From positions 10,106,001 through 10,170,000 of the forward strand of contig NC_063995.1 in NCBI RefSeq assembly GCF_932276165.1: a stretch of 64,000 bases of DNA. Direction: 5' to 3'. Position numbers and translations under genes: made by a program. Under the pieces are notes generated by a model. It saw only the letters and a list, made by a program, of their open reading frames with translations. It was not told where the DNA came from and made no database searches. Positions within the stretch are counted from its first letter, which is position 1, and every line of letters begins with the position of its first letter. The stretch comes from Plutella xylostella (Eukaryota > Arthropoda > Insecta > Lepidoptera > Plutellidae). Positions 1 to 13,000 of the stretch are shown in pieces.

Positions 1-165
1 GTAGTGGTTGGATGAGGAAGGTCGAGGACCCAGTGTTGTGGCGCTCCTTGGGAGAGGCTTATGTCCAGCAGTGGATGATTATTGGCTGCTGATGATGATG
101 ATGATGATGAAACTAGGCAGTATAGCAACTTGCTGCAAGCTGCAAGGCGGATGCGTTTTATTAGT
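1..165 (+). mobile_element. 3' end of a non-LTR retrotransposon (LINE)
   Basis: Frame 3 reads the typical C-terminal tail of a lepidopteran endonuclease/reverse-transcriptase ORF, including WRSLGEAYVQQW, and stops just before a short (GAT)n run. The same tail ends the larger minus-strand LINE fragment at 52355-52927, so both belong to one family. Only the last 30 or so codons and the tail are inside the window; the element may continue to the left. Confidence 0.75.
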
Positions 166-1066
166 ATTTTTTTTTTGAAAGTTGTTCAGAATGGCCTCCT
201 AAGGCTTAAGAGGGAACCTTGAGAAATAGGTAATGAGGAAAACATTTGCTATCGTTTGTGCACTCATGCCCCGGGGCTCGGGTGCTATAGAGATAAATGG
301 GTGCTATAATAAAATATTCGGGAGAAATCGTTATTCACCAAGTAAATATCAACAAATCTTTTTGATTGTGATGTAAATCGCTTCAGCATAATATTATATT
401 CTAGGGTATCATAAAAAAAAATATTGTTTTTATTCAACAATGGCGTCATTCGGCACAGTTTTGATCACAGAATGCGTTACTTGAGGTGAAAAACTATAAA
501 TTATTTATTGTGTCGCCAATATCCTAAAAATTCATGGAGATTGGATAATATTTAGGAGTAGTCCAACGTTTTCTCTTTTTGTATGGACGAGCAAGTGCTA
601 TAAAGTACTTCCCTCTCAATATACAATTTTTGGGGACACAGGGTCCCCAAAAATAATTTTTTTACGCAGTCAAGTTTGAATAAGTGTCAAACAAATGAAC
701 ACAAAACTTTGAAATGAAGCTTTCGTGTTCAAATTACTTAAATTAGGTTTATATTTTGATCTTCGGTCAGGGAAATTTTTTGAAACGGTCAGGGAAAGTC
801 AGGGAAAAATTTTTGGTGCATTCTGAGTGGACACCCTGATGTAGGTTTCGGCTTAGTATACCCTTTTTGCAACACCTGTATATATCGGTCAACTGCGGTC
901 TCGAGCCAACCAGATCTCCCTCCCACTTGCAGCTTCTCCATAGGACCAAAACGAACGTAACGTCATGCATATTGCGAGCTCACAGCGCGTCGATTCGCAG
1001 TTTTTTATGCCCTAAACAACTGCATCAATAAACATGACACATCTAAATCAACCTCTCTTCCCGCAG
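166..1066. other. Intronic sequence before the first visible UGGT exon
   Basis: AT-rich sequence with no convincing exon. At 833-878 there is one half of the short palindromic element seen complete at 58851-58946 (shared GTAGGTTTCGGCTTAGTATA core). The small ORF on the minus strand here (767-970) is chance. The stretch ends in a polypyrimidine tract and AG acceptor at 1061-1066. Confidence 0.5.
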
Positions 1067-4000
1067 GCCTCTCCAAAACCCTGATCAACAAGCTGCTCTC
1101 CCTCGAGATGGGGGAACAATTCCCGGTCGAAGAATACGGTCTGGACATCCGTGACTCGGCCGTCACGTGGGTCAATGACCTGGAGACAGACGAGCGCTAC
1201 CGGCGCTGGCCCGCCAGCTACATGGAGCTGCTGCGGCCCACCTACCCGGGCATGCTGCGGAACCTGAGGAGGAATATCTATAATTATGTGAGTGGGTTTA
1301 ATGGACGTTTTTGTGGTGATCTAAGGGTATTTTATTGGGGTTTATTACGGGTTATCTAGATATCTAGGCATTTTAAAGAGCGAACCTAGTTTCGGGTAGC
1401 TGTCTTGCGATAATCGATAATTGGTATGTTTCATGCAAAGAGAAAGAGTCGCGATTAGCGCATCCGCTCTCGGCAGTTTGAAAAGCACCGCTAGTTTCGG
1501 GTAGCTCTCTTGCAATCGGTACGTTTCATTCAAAGATATAGCGCGAGTCGCGGTTAGCTCCGTTTCACTCTGAAGGAATGTCCCTCGAGATGAGTGAACA
1601 GTTCCCCGTGGAGGTATATCTGCTGGAGTGGTGCCGTGGGTCAATGACCTGGAGACAGATGAGCGCTACCGGCGCTGGCCCGCCAGCTACATGGAGCTGC
1701 TGCGGCCCACCTACCCGGGCATGCTGAGGAACCTGAGGAGGAATATCTATAATTATGTGAGTGTATTTTGTGTAGCGGTAGGTTAGTGGATGTTTTTGTG
1801 GTGATCAAAAGGTGTTTTTCTGGGTTTTCGGGTTTTTGCTGGTCGAAATTTTCGGGCAGTTTGAAGTGTGCTCCCCTGATAGACCAAAATAAAAAAAAAG
1901 GATAGCTTTCGTGCTAGCGTTACGTTAAGAAACGTCCCTGTAGCCTATTTCCTCAAATTAAGGCTGATGGAATAATAACAGACTTAGCGAGTCTAGTTTT
2001 GCCTTTGTCTATGGCTATTTTTGTCATTTTTGGTGGGTGAGGCGCTACTTGCTGAAATACAGGTTTTTACCTAGTTCGGCAGTGGAGGCTAAACAATAAC
2101 TTTTATGAGACATCTACTTTAGCCTTAGTATAGTTTAGTTATTAGTAACTGTGTAATGTGTTTTACTTAATAAAGATATTATTATAATCCAAACCTCTCT
2201 TCAATAGGTAATCGTAATCGACCCGATCTCCTACGCCTCGGGCCCTCCGCTAAAACTCGGAGAGACTCTTCTAAAGCATGCGACCCCGGTGCGAGTGGGG
2301 TTGGTGCTGGCGCCGGCAGCAGGGCGGCAGGGGCGCGAGGCGGCGCTGGAGGCCGCCGTGAGGGCCGCCTTCAACTACATCGCGCAGGAGAGGAACTCCA
2401 ATAAGGAGGCTTTCTACTTCCTTACACAAGTGAGTTAATTGTGCTATATTAAGTTATAAGTGTTATATTCTATTGACTGAGGTCGTATAAGTGCCTGAAT
2501 CTGACACACTCGAATGGGACCTTTTGTATATCTCTTTGAAGTCTACAAGTCTGGATCTTTTCCCAACACGCTAGTCCGCTGCAGGTTTGTGAGTTTAGAC
2601 ATAATAGCTGTTAGCGTAAAAGCGATGGTATACAAATTCAAACCCCGGTGTAAAACTCGGCGAGACTCTCCTAAAGCATGCGACCCCGGTGCGAGTGGGG
2701 TTGGTGCTGGCGCCGGCAGCAGGGCGGGGGGGGCGCGAGGCGGCGCTGGAGGCCGCCGTGGGGGCCGCCTTCAACTACATCGCGCAGGAGAGGAACTCCA
2801 ATAAGGAGGCCTTCTACTTCCTTACTCAGGTGAGTTTATGCTATTATTGACTATTGCCTTATGTATTCTGTTTTTTGCAGGAATGTAAGTCCCTGCACCT
2901 GGCTCACTCGTATGGAATATTTTGACTATCGCCTTAAAGTCTAATTACCTTTCCTAGGGTTGAACAATTTTACAGTGGTCCGCTGCGGTTTGGTGGGTGC
3001 ACACATCTAGATGTGTAACAGGTTTCCTCACGAAGCAGCACTAAAATATCCACATAAACACATAATTTTAAAAACTCAATTCTCCACAGTTACTGGACAA
3101 CACAGAGAGCAAGTCAGCAGAGAAACTTTCACTAGAACAGATCAAGAAACATCTAAAGAAGTACGCAAGCGCTGGCGCGGACCTTGACGACCTTATTGCC
3201 GAGGACTCAGAGTTCAATTTCGGACAACAGCTGGCCGAGGAGTTTGTCGACAAGATCGGGAATAATAAGTTCCCTGAGGTTAGTTGGTTTTCCTTTTTTA
3301 TGCTACTCTTGATTTTCTGCGCCAACTTCTAACGTCAATGTCAACGTCTATGTTAGAAAATACAAAGTTACTTTTTTGTCTTTTGCTAATTTAGCTTTGT
3401 CAAAGCCCTTGCCAACTTGAAATGACACAATAAAGTTTTAATATCTAACCCATCCCCCCTGCACAGGTGCTAATAAACGGCGTCCCCCTAGCGGACGACG
3501 CGGGCAACCCGACCGCGTCCGTCGAGCAGCTGGAAGAGGCCCTAGTGACGTCACTGGCCCGCCACACGGCGCGGCTGCAGCGGGCCGTGTTCCGCGGCGC
3601 GCTGTCCGACGCGGACAGCCCGGTGGACTACCTCATGAAGCAGCCGCACATTGTGCCCAGGTGCGTGACATACAGACACACACACAGGTGTAGTCAGTGA
3701 CAGCTGGAGGAGGCCCTAGTGACGTCACTGGCCCGCCACACGGCGCGGACAGCCCGGTGGACTACCTCATGAAGCAGCCGCACATTGTGCCCAGGTGTGT
3801 GACATACAGACACACGCACAGGTGTAGTCAGTGACAGCTGGAGGAGGCCCTAGTGACGTCACTGGCCCGCCACACGGCGCGGACAGCCCGGTGGACTACC
3901 TCATGAAGCAGCCGCACATTGTGCCCAGGTGTGTGACATACAGACACACACACAGGTGTAGTCAGTGACAGCTGGAAGAGGCCCTAGTGACGTCACTGGC

Positions 4001-7000
4001 CCGCCACACGGCGCGGACAGCCCGGTGGACTACCTCATGAAGCAGCCGCATATTGTGCCCAGGTGTGTAGCATGCAGACACACACACAGGTGTAGTCAGT
4101 GACAGCTGGAAGAGGCCCTAGTGACGTTACTGGCCCGCCACACGGCGCGGACAGCCCGGTGGACTACCTCATGAAGCAGCCGCACATTGTGCCCAGGTGT
4201 GTGACATACAGACACACACGCAGGTGTAGTCGGTGACAGCTGGAGGAGGCCCTAGTGACGTCACTGGCCCGCCACACGGCGCGGACAGCCCGGTGGACTA
4301 CCTCATGAAGCAGCCGCACATTGTGCCCAGGTGTGTGACATACAGACACACACACAGGTGTAGTCAGTGACGGCTGGAGGAGGCCCTAGTGACGTTACTA
4401 CCTCAGAAGCCTCCGCATATTGTGCCCAGTTGTGCAAGCAATACCCACAGATAGTAGTGCTGAGGGCCTATCACGGGCTAACGTGGCAATTCGATACTAT
4501 TTTCGATACTACACAAACATATGTTAAAATAACAGCGCCAACGTACTCACTTTCGGAACTAACAAATTTGCCTTACATTTTGACAGTGACTATTGACGAT
4601 ACGCAACGTCCGGAGGTCCGAAAATCTTGCAATCGCTGCACCAGTAACTATGTAGTGCTGGTTCACTTAAAAAGGTCTCCCCTAAGTCTGGAGCTTTCAG
4701 CTTTAAACTCCATGCTTGGCCAGGTGTACCGATTGTAGACACCCTTACAAAACACCCAATAACACCTCTTTCTCCTCTGCAGACTCAACCGCCGCGTGCT
4801 AGGCTCGGAGTCGTCCCAGTACCTGGACCTGTCGGGCACGCCCGCCTCCGTCGAACTGTTCACCGAGGACAAGATACACAAGCTGATGCATTTGACTGGT
4901 GAGCGGGTGTTTTATATTCTTATTTTTTAAGGGTTGATATAAAAATAAAATAAAAAATAAACGTTGGGAATAGCATCTTGAGTGAATGTATGGTTTATCT
5001 TTGCATAAATGTACCTGTCTGTTTCATAATATGTAAAAATAGGTGCACGTGCATAAACCTAGTTACCATAACAAGTGGTCTCCTAATGGACATTGCAATC
5101 GTCTATGAATAAAACTTTGGAGTTTCTCTAAAGTATTCTTAAGTTGACTATTATCCCTTATTCATTATCACAGGTCGGGACGCGCTAGCCACCGCTCTGC
5201 CTCTACTCAGGTATTTCACGAAAGCAACCAAACAAGAGAAGATCACCCAGACCATCTGGATCATTGGAGACCTGAACAATAAGGACTCTAGGACACTGCT
5301 GAAAGACGCCCTGACTTATATGGTATGTTTTGAAAGTAATATTGATATTCATAGAATCTGGAGCACACGTCATAATCATGATCAGCCAATAATCCATTAG
5401 ATTTAATAGTTCTCCGAAGGAGCTCTGTTGCTACCACATTCTTTCATGTATTATATTCAAGGATAAGGACTATTGGTGACATGTAAGTCATTTTAGTAGT
5501 CTCATTTCTTCTTGCATGCATTATTGTGGCAAATTGGTGACCCCGACGTCATAAAACTATATTCTCGGTATTCATGAATTAGACAATACCATCTCACTAT
5601 TCCACTCAAAAACTATTTTATAAAAGCGGATATCAGATCTTCCTCAGATATAACTACCCCACTGCCACTTCCACAAGGCTAATTTACCAATCAATCTTTA
5701 TTCTTCCAGCGAGAATCAACCGGCATCCGCGTCGCCTTCATCCCCAACGTCGACGGCTCATCCTCAGTAGACCAGTCACTGAACAAGGTGGTGCTAGCGG
5801 CGGTGACGGCGCTGCCGCCGCCGCGCGCCGCGCAGTACGTGGCCGGGTTGTTAGATGATGAAGGATGTCATGAGAAGCAGACCTGCGATATACTGGTGAG
5901 TCTTGTAGACTGGGTTATTTGTTTTAGATACTGCCGGGATTCCATCACGCACACGCTCCTTATTCATGAGAATTTCATGAGAGACGCAGAAAAATGGGAA
6001 GAAATAAAACGTCCGCGGGTGTCTATGGTAGATAAAGCGTAGCGTACATAAACATAAACACGCAATAAAGCTGACCTACGATGTCTTAGTCGTCCAGTAT
6101 CTACTAAAACATCGGAAGAAGTAAAGTACGTTAGAGATTATTCGAAGCATTAAGGACAACCAGTACGTCCAGCCGGCTCAGTAGACCAGTCACTGAATAA
6201 AGTAGTGCTAGCCGCAGTGACGGCGCTGCCGCCGCCGCGCGCCGCGCAGTACGTGGCCGGGTTTTTAGATGATGAGGGCTGCCACGAGAAGCAGACCTGC
6301 GATATATTGGTGAGTGCCGTAGATGATGGGTCTGTTTTAGGGTGTCGTAAATGTTACATGAGATTGCTCTTGAAACGTGACACCCGCTTTTTTAAATACT
6401 TTTCATACGGAACGCTGAAAGATGGCGGAAATAAACGCGTGCGTTGTGAAATCCGCGCAATGTTTGAAAAACCCTACACTACATTAATTTATTGCCTTGT
6501 ATTGGTCAGCAAGGGTATCCACGTAGATAGTAGAGCGACAAGTGCAATCTAGTACAGATTACCTACTTGAAGCACTAAGTTAGTCCAGTATGTAGCCAGC
6601 TCGTCCTCAGTAGACAAGTCACTGAACAAAGTAGTGCTAGCCGCGGTGACGGCGCTGCCGCCGCCGCGCGCCGCGCAGTACGTGGCCGGCTTGCTGGATG
6701 ACGAGGGCTGCCACGAGAAGCAGACCTGCGATATACTGGTGAGTGTTGTAGGTGCAGGGTAAAAGCGTCGGCAGTTTTAGGGTGTCTTATGTAATATGGT
6801 ATTACTCCGGATATATGATGCGATCCCTCATTTGTACATACTTTTCATACGGAACGCGAAAGATGGCAAAAATTCACGACATTTAAAGAACCCTAAAGCA
6901 ATCTAAAATTGCTTCCTATTGCTATTGAGTGACACCCGCAAGTGTAGATACTGAAGTAAATAGGATTTTAACGTGGTTTAAAATTAGTATTTATATCCCA

Positions 7001-10000
7001 TTCCACGGAGAAAGACATCTGATTGACAACGTTACAATGTAACACCAATCCACCCACAAAACTTTCCCCTCCTCATTCTTCCCCATTCACAAACGCAGCT
7101 AACAAACATACCCCCATCTCTCTCCCACAGCCGGAGCTCGTCCCGCACCTACACAAGTACGAGTGGGTGCTCAAGGCAGCCAGAGTACTATGTTCCCGCA
7201 GCCTCCACCTCAGAGCGTCGGCCCGCGCCGTGGTCCACAACGCGAGGATGATCGGACCGCTAGCGGAGACTGACAAGTTTGTGCTGGACGACTTTGCGCT
7301 GCTTGAAAGGTAACTTCTACTGTAATACCTACTTATCATAAGTTCTTGACAGCAATTTTTAGGTCCTGTTTGAGGTGTGAATGGCGCCATTTGGGCAGTA
7401 TGTTGCTATTTACGCTTATTGCGACATAATCGCGCCCAGACTGCTCTTGAACAGGGTATCTTATAGAGTGCGCAGCAACAAGTGACTATTCTATTCGAAT
7501 GCTGCTCGCAATGTGTAAAAACGAGATTCGAGCGCGCTCGGACAACGACAGACAATCAGCGGTATCACATTATTATGCTCTATTTTCTTATGAGCGGGCT
7601 TTCACCGAGTATACTTCTACCCTATACTCTTGCTGCGGGTTGTACTATACGAGTGGGTGCTCAAAGCGGCCAGAGTACTGTGTTCCCGCAGCCTGCACCT
7701 GAGGGCGTCGGCCCGCGCCGTGGTGCACAACGCGAGGATGATCGGACCACTAGCGGAGACCGACAAGTTTGTGCTGGACGACTTTGCGCTGCTTGAAAGG
7801 TTAGACTTTAATTCAAGAAAGTTTTCCATTGTTCTATTTTGAGGGCATTTTAGGTTGCGTTGGAGGTGTGAACGACGCCATTCGGTGGTATGTTGCTCGG
7901 TCGCTATACGTTTATAAACGCCCTCCGACAGTTCTCTAGTTTACGGCTGCGATGTGTAATTATTTATGGTATTGTCGATATCAACTTCATTTACAAATAT
8001 CACATAATTTTCAGGTTCACTAGTCAGACGTACGGAGACAAACTAAGCGAAGTCTTCGATAAGAAGAAATCGAAAACCAACGAAGTCACAGATGATGATG
8101 ATGATGAAGGTACTTATTCAACTTATTTAATTTGTAATTGATACTTTAATTTTAATACTAATACAGGGTGTTGTGAACTAAGTTATAAAAACTTTTAAAT
8201 ATTATGTTCCATGGTATTATTCATACACATCACAGAAATTACTATATTTATCTTACTTCATCTGACCCACAGAAGACGACTTCATCGACTTAACCCCAGA
8301 CGCCCGTCTGAAGGTGATATCAGTAGTAGCGGGACGCGGGGCGCACTCACGCACGCCGCTGCCAGCCGGCCTGCGCACAGAACACTCATTGGTGGACTTG
8401 CCCCCGCTGTATCCTGATGAAGCCGCTATTGAGGTGAGTGACCAATCACAGTGCGGCGTCTTATTGCAGCTGACACAATGTGCCCAATGATAGCGCGTGA
8501 TTTAATCAGCGTTGCCGCGCTAAGATTTCAATCGTGTTGTAAAAAATTGGGTATAAAATTAAGGCATATTCCTTGTGATATCAGGGTCATTGCGTAAATT
8601 GCCTTGCTTGATGCATCGATTTCAGACAGATGCATTTGGCAGTCATGAAAAAAACTGCATGAGAGGCTCCAGCCATTAACCACCTAGTCCCGTCACTCCA
8701 ACTTACTCAACAACACCAATCCCCCCCTCCGCAGATGGTAGCAGTGCTAGACCCTGCCTCAGCGGCGGCGCAGCGCCTCGCCCCGCTGCTGCTGGTGCTG
8801 CGCAAGGTGGTCAACTGCCGCGTCAAGCTGTTCCTCAACCCGCAGGACAAGAACTCCGATATGCCGCTTAAGAGGTATGTATAGATGCCGCCTAATAAGT
8901 TGGCAAAATGCTAATTGTTGCTTATTGCCTTGTAGCCGTTGTAGTTGGGGAATTTGTAACCATTTGAAATTGGAGAGTCCTTTGTTAAGCCTACGTGGAT
9001 TTAGCCCGGTAGGCATAATAGATAGATAGATAGATAGATAGAGTACTCTTTATTTGTACACCAAGAAATAATTAACAATTTTACATAGACACTTAACTAG
9101 GGTACAAAAAGGCGGTCTTATCGCATAATAAGTTTGATATGCCGCCTCTCGTTTGCCATATAAACTAAAAACCGCTAGAGAAAGGCTACAGAAACTAGAG
9201 CATCCAATTAGTTAACAGTCACCAGGATACCAGAGAGAAAATCTTGGTTCTTCAATATCCTTCGTTCATAATAATCACACCCACATATTAACCCACCCCC
9301 CACATCCGCAGTTTCTACCGCTACGTCCTTGAACCGGAGCTCCAGTTCACCCCGTCCGGGTCACAAACCGGCGGCGCATTGGCCCGGTTCGCCCGGCTGC
9401 CGCACGCGCCGCTTCTATCCATGGAGCTCAGGACTCCGCCCAACTGGCTCGTGGAATGTGTGAAGAGTGTGTACGATCTGGATAATATCAGGCTGGCTGA
9501 TGTGGATACTGTTGTGCATAGGTGAGTTTGGTTTTTATTAATATAAACATAATCATTGTAAAAAAAACGCAAGCTAAATTGGCGGCGCTAGTCAGTTTTT
9601 TAATCGCCTTAATCATCGTTAAAAAACTCGGCATAATATTCTGTTAACGAACTGTTATTGTATCCTATCAATTAAAAATCAACCTTATCTCCCAGAGCGT
9701 ATGAGCTAAAGTACATCCTCCTTATTTGAAGGCCACGCGTGGTAAACAACAACATACACACAATTAGTCAAACAGTATTTTATTTATCTCTCATACAAAC
9801 AACAACACAACATACTCTGTCAATCAAAACCCGACCTTATCCCACAGCGAATTCGAGCTAGAATACCTGCTCCTCGAAGGCCACGCATGGGACACCACCC
9901 TAGGCACCCCTCCCCGCGGCCTCCAACTAGTGCTAGGAACCCGAGAGACGCCCGACCTCATGGACACCATCGTGATGGCCAACCTGGGCTACTTCCAGCT

Positions 10001-13000
10001 GAAGGCCAACCCCGGAGCGTGGATACTGAGGCTGCGGCCCGGCCGGAGTGAAGAGATCTATGAGATTGTTGGGTGAGTTGCTTGAGAGTGATTTTGGTTG
10101 AACATCTAAGCAGCGTAACAAACTGCATCACGGGTTTTACCCCCGGCCTATGTAGATATTTTTTGGAGACAGATATTTTTATTTACGTCATTGTGCTCCA
10201 AACTGCCTGTCAAGCGTGGATATTATGACAGTAACACTCCACTATTGGAGGAGGCTTATCCCCTCTTGTAAACTGTTAGGGAATGTTTGCTTTAAAAATA
10301 TCCTATAAGTTTATTTATATTTTTTGGCATTATAGAATCTTAGAGGCTGAAGATATGGCGAGCAGTACAGTTAGAGTGTGAGTCTTTTCGCGTGAATTTC
10401 TTAGACACGTATTAGTTATTACTGTTATAGACTGATAACATATTTAGCTAGTACTACCTTATAATAATTCATAAATAATTTATGTCCATAATTTTTTATG
10501 TTATTTTATTAATGATGGTAGGTATTATATTATCTTATGTTTGTAAATAATTATTTATACTTAGGTTTATTTTGTAAGTTTGGGTCTATAATTATATTTG
10601 AGTATATTTTTTTGGCGACGTGACTAACACTAATTTTATACATTGAATAATAGGGCTACTCATGTTTGTTTGTGTTTAATATTATTTTGTATCGACTGTA
10701 GATTGAGTAAATTATTATCTGCATTCTTATATGTTCAAAACCATTTCGACTTTCAACAATATCTATCCTATCAAAAAAAAAATAATTAAAAACCCGCCTC
10801 AATCCCCCAGACACGAGAACACCGACACGCCCGCGGGCAGCGCCGACATCCAGGTCCTGATGCACTCGTTCCGCAGCCACGTGATCAAGCTGCGAGTGTC
10901 CAAGAAGCAAGACAAGCAACACCTGGACCTGCTGGCTGATGGGGATGAGAAGAACAGCGGCGGGATCTGGAACTCGATTGCCAGGTGGGAGTCTAGTGTT
11001 TTGGTTGTAGAGCTGTAAAGTTCGTTTGTAAAGTTACATGCTGCTTCAAAAAGTATTTATATGTTATCGTTCAAAAGTTTGTATCTCTATTTACGGCTTT
11101 TGCTTTTGGATTGTCTCCTCGGTGGATAATACTAGATTTGACAAATCTTGGGTTTGTCACCGTAGTGATAGACAAATGGTTAGATAAAGGATTATCCAGT
11201 CGCTGACTACTTGGATTTATATAAAATACAGTTGATATGTAACTCGAAGAGTCTTCTATGCACCCTTACAGGTTGAAAGGTAGATCTGATTGACATTGTT
11301 ACTATTGTAAATTGTGCAATGAGCGAAATATGCGTCCACTGCGTTGAGCGGAGGGAAAAATCACCTCCGCAGCGGACATCCGCTCGAAGTATCTGTGAGG
11401 CCCTAAAAGCATATATTTTTCGCCATACATTTATTTACATGAATAATTATATGAATAAACATCCAACCCCACACAGTTCATTCAGCGGCGCTGAAGAGAC
11501 GGACTCCGAAGACACTATCAACGTGTTCTCCGTAGCGTCAGGTCATCTCTACGAGCGCTTCCTGCGCATCATGATGGTGTCCGTGCTCAAGCACACCAAG
11601 TCGCCCGTCAAGTTCTGGTTCTTGAAGAACTATTTGAGCCCCAGTTTGAAGGTTAGTCGGACTATTAAGCTTTGGTCATAATAGTATGAGCGTGGCGCGT
11701 GGTATTTAATTACAATGGAATTCCATATAGAAAGTAATACTCGTATGTACTTCCCTTTGTAGAACTCCACTGAGGCAGTTGATAGTCTAGGGTTCGATTC
11801 CCAGATGAGGTAGGAGACACATTTAAAAGGTTCTCGGTATCATTATAGCACCGGTTTACCCAAAAGGTAGCGATCCCATTGTAGTAAAGGACAACATTTC
11901 AAAAAACTAAAGCTGCTATAAATTGAAAACCATTTCGAGATTTAGCTCTAAAGGCCACAAAAAAATTGTTTTTGTATTTTTTGGATGTATCATTTTCGAG
12001 AAAATCATAAAATAGTAAAAAAGTGCCGATACATCAGGTGCGATGCATTTTGATGATCAAAGCCTATAGATTTAAAAACAAAGTAACTGTCACTTTCATT
12101 TTTGATTGACGTTGACGTTTTATCGTGACGTTGTTGTTTATTTGGGTCATTTTCATTAATTCTGTTCTGACACTTTCTGACTATTTTTTTAAATTATCAT
12201 ACAAAATGGTTAGTACGTTTTAAGAGATGACCTCTACATAATATGCCCCAGAGCATGCCACCGCCTACACAGCTGAAAAAATGCTTCTGCTTATTTTTTT
12301 ACATGATAAGTAAGTACTGTGTATCATCAGAAATATCAATGTCATTTGAAAATGACCCATTTGTTGGTTGGAATGTAAACAAAGTTTAAATTTCACTTGT
12401 CAGTGTCATTTATGTTTTTTTTCGAGACTAAGGCAAAAGGCAAAAATAAAAATTGAGCCTAATATGTGACGTCACTTCCGGTTTTAAAATCATTAACTTT
12501 AAAGTTAAAAATAACATGCAAAAATTAATGTTTATACAAAATAAAAAAATATGGGTCCCCTAATTTTTTATAAACTTTCCGAATAGCTAATAAAAATATA
12601 GGGTAAAGAAAATGAAATGTTGTCCATTAATATACCTCACTATCATGCATCTATGACCTAATTTTCTATAGTGCGCTTATTACAAACAATAACCACCAAA
12701 CATCTCCTCCCTCTGCCATCAAACTAAACTTTCAAAACACCACCCTCTCCACAGGAAAGTCTCCCATACATGGCTAAAGAGTACGGCTTCTCATACGAAC
12801 TGGTACAGTACCAGTGGCCGCGCTGGCTGCAGCGGCAGAAGGACCGCCAGCGCACCATCTGGGGGTACAAGATACTGTTCCTCGATGTACTGTTCCCGCT
12901 GCATGTGAAGAAGATTATATTTGTGGACGCTGATCAGGTGAGAGAGTGTAGTAACTTAACTATTGTTTGGAGGATTTGAGTGTAGGTAGAGTGCGCTGAT

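Noticed and set aside
3661..4437. CRISPR-like repeat array
   Set aside because: Units are 134 bp, head to tail without unique spacers, and clearly derive from the neighbouring exon; the host is an insect.
4367..4738. 123-codon plus-strand ORF
   Set aside because: Lies in a UGGT intron, starts inside the 134-bp array and shows no family motif.
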